Source: DASPTT01 sp035623275
GTDB lineage: Bacteria; Actinomycetota; Acidimicrobiia; Acidimicrobiales; UBA8190
Length of the DNA: 19,335 nt
Direction: 5' to 3'
Assembly: GCA_035623275.1 (NCBI GenBank)
Contig: DASPTT010000102.1
Span: 1-19,335, forward strand
Shown in pieces: positions 13,703-19,335 of the stretch. Numbering within the stretch: position 1 is the first letter of the stretch; the number at the start of each line of letters is the position of its first letter. The notes below the pieces were generated by a model. The model was not told the origin of the DNA. It searched no databases and worked only from the letters and a program-made list of their open reading frames with translations. The position numbers and the translations under genes are program-made.

Positions 13703-14661
13703 GGCGCCGCCCCGATCCCCCCGGGCGACGCGCCCGGCGCCGCCAGGGTCGCCTCGAGCCAGGATCGCACCTCGGCGCGCACCGCGGGTGGGCCGAGGAC
13801 CTCGGCGTGCGCGCCCAGGCCCAGCACCCACGAGACCAGGGCACGGACGTTGGTGGCCTCCAGGCGCAGGACCACGGCCCCGTCGGGCCGGCGCTCGACG
13901 ACGTCCGACTCGTCGACGTCGCGGGCGACGACCAGGCGCGCCATGGGCCCGTCCACGAGCACGTCCACGGCGACCGGCTCGGCGTCTCCGAAGCGCCACG
14001 GGTCGTCGGGCAACGCGCCCTCGACGTCGAACCCCTCGGGCAGGCGCGTCGAGCCCGGCGCCCCGGCACGGGGCAGGCCGTCGATGCGGTCGACGCGAAA
14101 GACCCGGGGTGCGTCGCGGTCGCGGTCGTACGCCACCAGGTACCAGCGCCCGTTGCGGAACACGAGGCGCGCCGGGTCCACGTTGCGGGTCTCGCCTCGG
14201 TACTGCATCGTCACCGTGGCGCGCGTGCGCAGTGCGTCGTAGAGCACCGGGAGCCCGGCCAACGCGGGCACGTCCGCGATCGGCTGCACGGCGGGCGCGG
14301 CGGGCAGGCCCAGGCGCCACAGCGCGTCGCGGCCACTAGGATCGCCCAGGTGGACCCCGGCCACGGCCAGGTTGAGGGCCGCCTGCTCGTCGGCGCTGAG
14401 GTCGAGATCGGGCAGGTAGTAGTCCTCGGGGCGGATCCGGTACCCGATCTGCTCGGGCCCGTCGATCTTCTCGGTGGTGATCTCCACACCTTCGGCGCGC
14501 AAGGTGCGCTTGTCGCGCTCGAAGGCCTGTCGACGCGCCTCGGGTCGCTCGGGGTACCCGGGGACCTCCTCGGCGATCTGCCGCAGCGACCGGGCCGGCC
14601 CTTCGCGCAGCAGCACCAGGACCAGGTCCGTGAGCCGCTCGAGCCGGTCCACCCGCTCCAT
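13699..14661 (-). CDS. pafB: WYL-domain transcriptional regulator, PafB-like
   Basis: First half of the PafBC-type pair. In this frame the product is 320 residues. An N-terminal helix-turn-helix (ERVDRLERLTDLVLVLL, then SLRQIAEEVPGY) is followed by a linker with YRIRPEDYYLPDLDLS and a WYL domain with RNGRWYLVAYD, which holds the Trp-Tyr-Leu, and VFRVDRI. I start at the ATG at 14661 rather than the GTG at 14682: the ATG begins just before the conserved helix and TACGCT (14674-14669) ends 7 nt upstream of it, as for a leaderless mRNA. The longer version would leave 2 bp to the divergent ctaG start. In mycobacteria PafBC responds to single-stranded DNA; the same signal here is inference from family. 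Confidence 0.87.
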   Translation of the reverse strand: MERVDRLERLTDLVLVLLREGPARSLRQIAEEVPGYPERPEARRQAFERDKRTLRAEGVEITTEKIDGPEQIGYRIRPEDYYLPDLDLSADEQAALNLAVAGVHLGDPSGRDALWRLGLPAAPAVQPIADVPALAGLPVLYDALRTRATVTMQYRGETRNVDPARLVFRNGRWYLVAYDRDRDAPRVFRVDRIDGLPRAGAPGSTRLPEGFDVEGALPDDPWRFGDAEPVAVDVLVDGPMARLVVARDVDESDVVERRPDGAVVLRLEATNVRALVSWVLGLGAHAEVLGPPAVRAEVRSWLEATLAAPGASPGGIGAAP

Positions 14662-14668
14662 CGGCGTC

Positions 14669-14674
14669 AGCGTA
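14669..14674 (-). promoter_or_regulatory. pafB: Candidate -10 for leaderless pafB mRNA
   Basis: TACGCT on the minus strand (14674-14669), a TANNNT match, then GACGCCG (7 nt) and the ATG at 14661. This spacing decides the choice of the ATG over the upstream GTG, which lies outside the transcript. Confidence 0.45.
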
Positions 14675-14684
14675 GGCGCCACAC

Positions 14685-15599
14685 GTGAAGGCGAACCCCT
14701 GGGCCTTCCACCTCCATCCGGCCGCCCTGGCCGCCGTGGGCGCCCTCGGCGCGATCTACGCCTGGGCCGTGCGCCACGTGGCCGCCACCGCCGGTGCGGG
14801 CGCGCTCCCCACCCCCCGCCAGCGCTGGTGGCTCGCCGGCGCGTCGGGCACGCTCCTCGTGGCGCTCGAGTGGCCCGTCGCCGACCTGGCCGCCCACTGG
14901 TCGCTCACGGCCCTGCTCGTCCAACGGCTCCTGCTCACCCTGGCGGTGGCACCGATGCTCCTGCTGTCGCTGCCCACGCCGCTGGTGGCCTGGCTGACCA
15001 GGCCCGCACCCGTCGACCGCACCGTCGAGCTGGCGACCCGCCCGGTCGCCGCCATCGCCGTGTTCACCGTGGTGGTGGTGGGGACGCTCTTCACGCCGGC
15101 GGTGGCGGCCCAGGCGGCCGACCCCTGGGTCAGGGCCGCCACCGACGTCCTGTTGATCGTGGCCGGCATGGTGCTGTGGGCGCCCGTGCTCGAGCACCTT
15201 CCCGGTGTGCGCCACCCTGCCGCCATCGGGCTGGCCGCGTACCTCTTCGTCCAGTCGATCGTGCCCAGCTTCCCCTCCGTGATCTTCGTCTTCTCCCACC
15301 ATCCGCTCTATCCGTCGTTCGCCGATGCGCATCGCGCCATCGGGCTCTCGGCGCTCAACGACCAGCAGCTGGCGGGTGTGGTGGCCAAGCTGGCCACCCT
15401 GCCGGTGCTCTGGACGGTGGCGTGGGTCTCCCTGACTCGGGCCGAGCACGGCCGGGGCGAGGGCGGCGACGAGGACACGCGCACGCTCACGTGGGCCGAG
15501 GTGGAACGCCATCTCGAGCGCGCCGAGCGCGCCGAGCGCCGGCACGACCGTCATCCACCGGGCCGCCATCGCACCCCGCAACGACCCCCCGAGGGCTGA
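14685..15599 (+). CDS. ctaG: Cytochrome c oxidase assembly protein, CtaG (caa3) family
   Basis: A 304-residue inner-membrane protein of the Caa3_CtaG family, linked to copper delivery to cytochrome c oxidase. About seven membrane segments are visible, near residues 13-29, 48-67, 75-97, 120-139, 151-169, 179-203 and 228-251. The loop SHHPLYPSFADAHRAIGLSALNDQQLAG (204-231) and LVQRLLLTLAVAPMLLLSLPTPL (78-100) match the family in layout, although the HMxxHM histidines usual before the AP motif seem replaced here (ALLVQR). The C-terminal 50 residues are a charged cytoplasmic tail. The GTG at 14685 is the only good start before the first helix; it has no SD and could be leaderless. No oxidase genes are in the window. 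Confidence 0.82.
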   Translation: MKANPWAFHLHPAALAAVGALGAIYAWAVRHVAATAGAGALPTPRQRWWLAGASGTLLVALEWPVADLAAHWSLTALLVQRLLLTLAVAPMLLLSLPTPLVAWLTRPAPVDRTVELATRPVAAIAVFTVVVVGTLFTPAVAAQAADPWVRAATDVLLIVAGMVLWAPVLEHLPGVRHPAAIGLAAYLFVQSIVPSFPSVIFVFSHHPLYPSFADAHRAIGLSALNDQQLAGVVAKLATLPVLWTVAWVSLTRAEHGRGEGGDEDTRTLTWAEVERHLERAERAERRHDRHPPGRHRTPQRPPEG

Positions 15600-15622
15600 G
15601 ACCCGGCGGCCGACGGCCCGGG

Positions 15623-15660
15623 GCCGAGGCCCGAGAGCCGAGGCCCGAGAGCCGAGGCCG
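15623..15660. repeat. 14-bp tandem repeat, 2.7 copies, between convergent genes
   Basis: The unit GCCGAGGCCCGAGA occurs at 15623-15636 and 15637-15650, then the first 9-10 bases again from 15651. It fills most of the 67-bp gap between the stops of ctaG and the lipoprotein gene. Non-coding; a possible strain-variable minisatellite. Confidence 0.85.
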
Positions 15661-15666
15661 GTGCGC

Positions 15667-16104
15667 TCAGACGGAGTGCCGGAAACGGAAGGGGATGCGG
15701 TCGAGCACCACCGTGGCCAGCAGGTCGTTCTCGGGCGTCGAGACGATCACCACGGCATAGCGTCCCGTCCCCGTCGCCGGTCGGCCGAGGGGCTTGTCGA
15801 CCTGGGCGGTGGTGAAGCTGCCCTGGTAGGCGAAGGCGCACACGCTGCCGAGGGGTGCGCCGGCGCGCACCGTGAGGACGTCGCGCAGGCGCGGGTAGCT
15901 CGCCAGGGTGCTGGCGTCGACCAGACGGACGCCCTGGAAGCTGCCGCGCTCGTGGACGGCGTCGGCGGCGATGGGCAGCGCCTGGAAACAGGGGCTCGCG
16001 TTCGTGCCCAGCGCGTTGCGGGCAGACGTGCAGGCGCCCGCGCCCACGCCCGCCACCAGCGCGCCGACCGCCCAAAGCGCCACGAGCCCCCGCCACTTCC
16101 TCAT
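15667..16104 (-). CDS. Small putative lipoprotein, function unknown
   Basis: A 145-residue exported protein. MRKWRGLVALWAVGALVAGVGAGAC has a basic start, a hydrophobic core and a lipobox-like AGAC with Cys25 as the probable lipidated residue; alanine at -3 is less usual than leucine. The mature part has Cys39 and Cys89, which may pair, and no domain I can name. The ATG at 16104 overlaps the stop of the flippase-like gene as ATGA, so the two are coupled and may act together at the membrane. The alternative is a plain secreted protein cleaved before the cysteine. Confidence 0.7.
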   Translation of the reverse strand: MRKWRGLVALWAVGALVAGVGAGACTSARNALGTNASPCFQALPIAADAVHERGSFQGVRLVDASTLASYPRLRDVLTVRAGAPLGSVCAFAYQGSFTTAQVDKPLGRPATGTGRYAVVIVSTPENDLLATVVLDRIPFRFRHSV

Positions 16105-17159
16105 GCCGTCACCTCCGCCACACCTTCCTCCACCGGGACCACGGCGCGGGCTCGCCGGCCCGACCAGGCCATCGCCGCCCAGGTCCCCCAGCCGATCGGC
16201 AGCTCGAGCCAGAAGCTGAGGATCCGGTACAGCAGCACGGCGGCGATGGCCGCCGGCTCCGATCCGCCGAAGTAGCTGAGGGCGATGGTGATGCTCCCCT
16301 CGACCACGCCCAGCCCGCCCGGGGTGATGGGCAGGTTCGCCGCCAGCTGACCGGCCCCGTAGGCCAGCAGCAGGCCGCGCCAGGGGACGGGGGCGCCGAC
16401 GGCCAGGAAGGCGCAGGCCAGGCACGCGCAGTCCGCCACCCAGCTGGCCAGGCCCCAGCCCAGCACGGCCAGGGCGGCACCCGGCTTCAGCCCGACCACC
16501 GTGAGCCGCCCCACCACGTGGTCGACGCTGGCACCGATCTCGCCTCGGGGCCGGCCCGTGACCCGGCGGCTGACCCCGATGCCCTGGCGCAGCACCCAGA
16601 TCAGCGCGTCGCGCTGGACGAAGAGCACGCCGACCGCCAGCGTGACGCCGAGGACCGCCAAGGTGACCCCGGTGAGGTCGTAGCTGTGGCCCGCGGAGCC
16701 CGCAACGACGACGCCGAGCGCCGCGAGCAGCGCCAGGCTGACCGAGGCGGCGACGAGGACCGCCACCAGGGTCCACCCCGCAAGGGTGTCGTCCGCCCCC
16801 CGGCGGCGGTATTGGCGAAAGGCGTAGACCGAGGCGAGGAGCGGTCCCGCCGGGATCGAATTGGAGATGGCGGTGGCGGCCAGCGTGACCCCCGTCATCT
16901 GCGTCCGCGTCACGCGCAGCGATCCCGCGGCCAGGCAGTCGCGCTGGACGAGGGCGAACGCCAGCAGCGAGGCGGCCTCGGCCACGACGGCCAGCGCCAC
17001 CCACCCGCCGTCGATGTCGTCGAGATAGTGCGTCACCCCGGCCAGCTCGTTGCGCCTGCCGGCAAGTGCCCACAGGGCCAGCGCCGCCAGGCCCAGGCCG
17101 CCGAGGAACTGGATCCAGGGCCAGGCGCGTCGCAGCCAGCGGGGCGTCGTGATGGGCAT
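16101..17159 (-). CDS. Flippase-like integral membrane protein (UPF0104 / lysylphosphatidylglycerol synthase TM family)
   Basis: A 352-residue membrane protein with about eight hydrophobic segments (for example 14-34, 53-75, 128-153, 162-181, 226-255, 263-276, 300-318). The signature NLPITPGGLGVVEG (275-288) is the best-kept motif of the LPG_synthase_TM/AglD group, whose members flip or transfer lipids. There is no MprF-like catalytic domain, so lysine transfer is not implied. RYI...WLELPIGWGTWA-type residues close the last helices. Start: ATG 17159; a GTG two codons upstream (17165) is equally possible, as no SD is clear. Followed by a coupled lipoprotein gene. The lipid handled is unknown. 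Confidence 0.82.
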   Translation of the reverse strand: MPITTPRWLRRAWPWIQFLGGLGLAALALWALAGRRNELAGVTHYLDDIDGGWVALAVVAEAASLLAFALVQRDCLAAGSLRVTRTQMTGVTLAATAISNSIPAGPLLASVYAFRQYRRRGADDTLAGWTLVAVLVAASVSLALLAALGVVVAGSAGHSYDLTGVTLAVLGVTLAVGVLFVQRDALIWVLRQGIGVSRRVTGRPRGEIGASVDHVVGRLTVVGLKPGAALAVLGWGLASWVADCACLACAFLAVGAPVPWRGLLLAYGAGQLAANLPITPGGLGVVEGSITIALSYFGGSEPAAIAAVLLYRILSFWLELPIGWGTWAAMAWSGRRARAVVPVEEGVAEVTA

Positions 17160-17225
17160 GGTCACGTCGATGGTCCCATACGCGGGCCCCGCCACCGCGG
17201 CGCGTGGCGGCCGCCCGGGCCGCCG

Positions 17226-17231
17226 TACCAT
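17226..17231 (+). promoter_or_regulatory. Candidate -10 for leaderless carboxyltransferase mRNA
   Basis: TACCAT fits TANNNT and ends 7 nt before GTG 17239. The ATG at 17230 overlaps the last bases of this hexamer, so it would lie outside the transcript; this decides the start of the gene. Confidence 0.45.
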
Positions 17232-17238
17232 GGCCGCC

Positions 17239-18630
<1,392 letters not shown>

Positions 18631-18632
18631 CC

Positions 18633-18656
18633 CCGTGCCGGTCGCACCGGGCACGG
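18633..18656. terminator. Hairpin directly after the carboxyltransferase stop
   Basis: CCGTGCC (18633-18639) pairs with GGCACGG (18650-18656); GGT and ACC inside can extend the stem. It begins 3 nt after the TAG. GC-rich with no T-run, as many actinobacterial terminators are. Confidence 0.5.
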
Positions 18657-18689
18657 CGAACTCGATCGGGCACCCTGCGCCTCACGCGC

Positions 18690-18719
18690 CAGTGGCCCCC
18701 GCCGGAGCGAGGGCCACTG
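18690..18719. terminator. Second hairpin between carboxyltransferase and pilin genes
   Basis: CAGTGGCCC (18690-18698) pairs perfectly with GGGCCACTG (18711-18719) around a 12-nt loop. It lies midway between two convergent stops (18630 and 18774), so it could stop transcripts from both sides. Confidence 0.6.
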
Positions 18720-18773
18720 CACCACTCTGCCCATCCTCGCCCCGAACCGCGAGGTGAGCACCTCAACGCTCGG

Positions 18774-19335
18774 TCAGTTCACCGGGGCATTCGAGTACGA
18801 GGTGCCCCAGTTCCACGCAGAGCCGAACGTGGTCGGGGTCGTGGCGTTGCACGACGCCTGGTTCCCAGGCGACTTGGCGTAGTACACGCCCGCCTGGCTG
18901 GCGGCAACACCGTTCTCCTCCTGCAGGCCGGCACCGGTCCCGCCCGTGAACTGCACGGTGCCGGGGGAGGCGTCGGCCCCGAAGCTGGTGCTGGTCGGCG
19001 CGGCCTCGAGGTCGACGACGTACCAGCAGGTGGCCTGGTTCTTGCTGAAGGCGGCCAGGATCACCCCATTACCGTCGTCGGGGCCGGAGATGTCGACGGG
19101 GTACTCGCTCATGCAGTTGCCGCCCGCGTTCGCCGCGCACGCTGCGGACTGCTGCCACGAGAACTCCGGTGCCGAGCTCGTCAGGGTGGCCGAGGGCAGC
19201 GCCGTCGTGTTGTAGCTCTGGCTGTTCTGGTACAGCGCCTTGACCTCGGTGAGGCCGTTGGTGAGGTTCGACTGCGCGGCGCGGTCGTTGGCCGAGCCCG
19301 TCACCCCGAGGAACGTCGGGATGGCGATCGCCAGC
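18774..19335 (-). CDS. Type IV pilin-like protein; N-terminus outside window
   Basis: The frame is open at the right edge, so the prepilin leader and cleavage site are missing; about 186 residues are visible. The first visible residues, LAIAIPTFLGVTGSANDRAAQSN, match the end of the hydrophobic alpha-1 helix of type IV pilins (the part following a FTLIELLVVV-type start) and its polar continuation, with the usual LAIAIPTF. The rest is a Ser/Thr/Asn/Gly-rich globular domain with two closely spaced cysteines (SAACAANAGGNC) and two later ones (ATCWYV, ASCNAT), allowing two disulfides. Subunits would form a surface pilus or pseudopilus. No pilus assembly genes are in the window; they may lie to the right. 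Major versus minor pilin cannot be told. Confidence 0.85.
   Translation of the reverse strand, partial: LAIAIPTFLGVTGSANDRAAQSNLTNGLTEVKALYQNSQSYNTTALPSATLTSSAPEFSWQQSAACAANAGGNCMSEYPVDISGPDDGNGVILAAFSKNQATCWYVVDLEAAPTSTSFGADASPGTVQFTGGTGAGLQEENGVAASQAGVYYAKSPGNQASCNATTPTTFGSAWNWGTSYSNAPVN

Noticed and set aside
14662..14682. Longer PafB start at GTG 14682
   Set aside because: It would leave 2 bp to the divergent ctaG start, and the TACGCT -10 would fall within the coding part.

Overview
The window is a GC-rich (roughly 70%) actinobacterial chromosome segment with dense genes, many GTG starts and several starts that look leaderless. Three things point to Actinomycetota: bioB followed at once by a BsaP-type auxiliary protein, a pafB-pafC pair, and actinobacterial-style -10 elements placed 6-7 nt before start codons. 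An archaeal-type riboflavin synthase, a stand-alone MobF relaxase and TasA/SipW-type secreted proteins make a member of the Acidimicrobiia, probably uncultured, my best guess. That lineage call is inference, not proven by the sequence.

Layout, left to right. 1-1288 (minus): a secreted two-cysteine protein, then a perfect 30-bp palindrome, then an archaeal/ER-type signal peptidase I fused to a DUF5305-like tail that leaves the window. 1289-1658: a long intergenic region with a strong hairpin. 1659-3730 (plus): a crotonase and a cytochrome P450 with overlapping ATGA. 3939-5237 (minus): an acyl-CoA dehydrogenase. 5281-6598 (plus): bioB-bsaP, transcribed divergently from the dehydrogenase through what looks like one symmetric -10 element. 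6622-7290 (minus): a TasA/camelysin-like secreted protein. 7457-10773 (minus): bioA-bioF-bioD. 10857-11360 (plus): archaeal-type riboflavin synthase. 11357-12658 (minus): MobF relaxase domain protein. 12728-14661 (minus): pafB-pafC. 14685-15599 (plus): CtaG-like cytochrome oxidase assembly protein. 15667-17159 (minus): flippase-like membrane protein and a small lipoprotein. 17239-18630 (plus): acyl-CoA carboxylase carboxyltransferase. 18774-19335 (minus): a type IV pilin entering from the right edge.

How the genes fit together. bioA, bioF, bioD, bioB and bsaP cover the steps from pimeloyl thioester to biotin. No pimelate-forming gene (bioC/bioH or similar) is present. The carboxyltransferase is a subunit of a biotin-dependent enzyme and so a possible consumer of the product. 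Crotonase, P450 and acyl-CoA dehydrogenase suggest lipid or sterol-like acyl-CoA breakdown. The signal peptidase, the small secreted protein, the TasA-like protein and the pilin form a second theme of exported surface proteins.

The most unusual points are: a bioF that has no ATG, GTG or TTG start and seems to begin at CTG overlapping the bioA stop; an 18-bp tandem repeat encoding the BioA tail just before it; a BioB lacking the usual third cluster cysteine, beside bsaP; a symmetric divergent promoter; and tandem direct repeats in front of an orphan relaxase. No tRNA, rRNA, CRISPR array or insertion sequence was seen.
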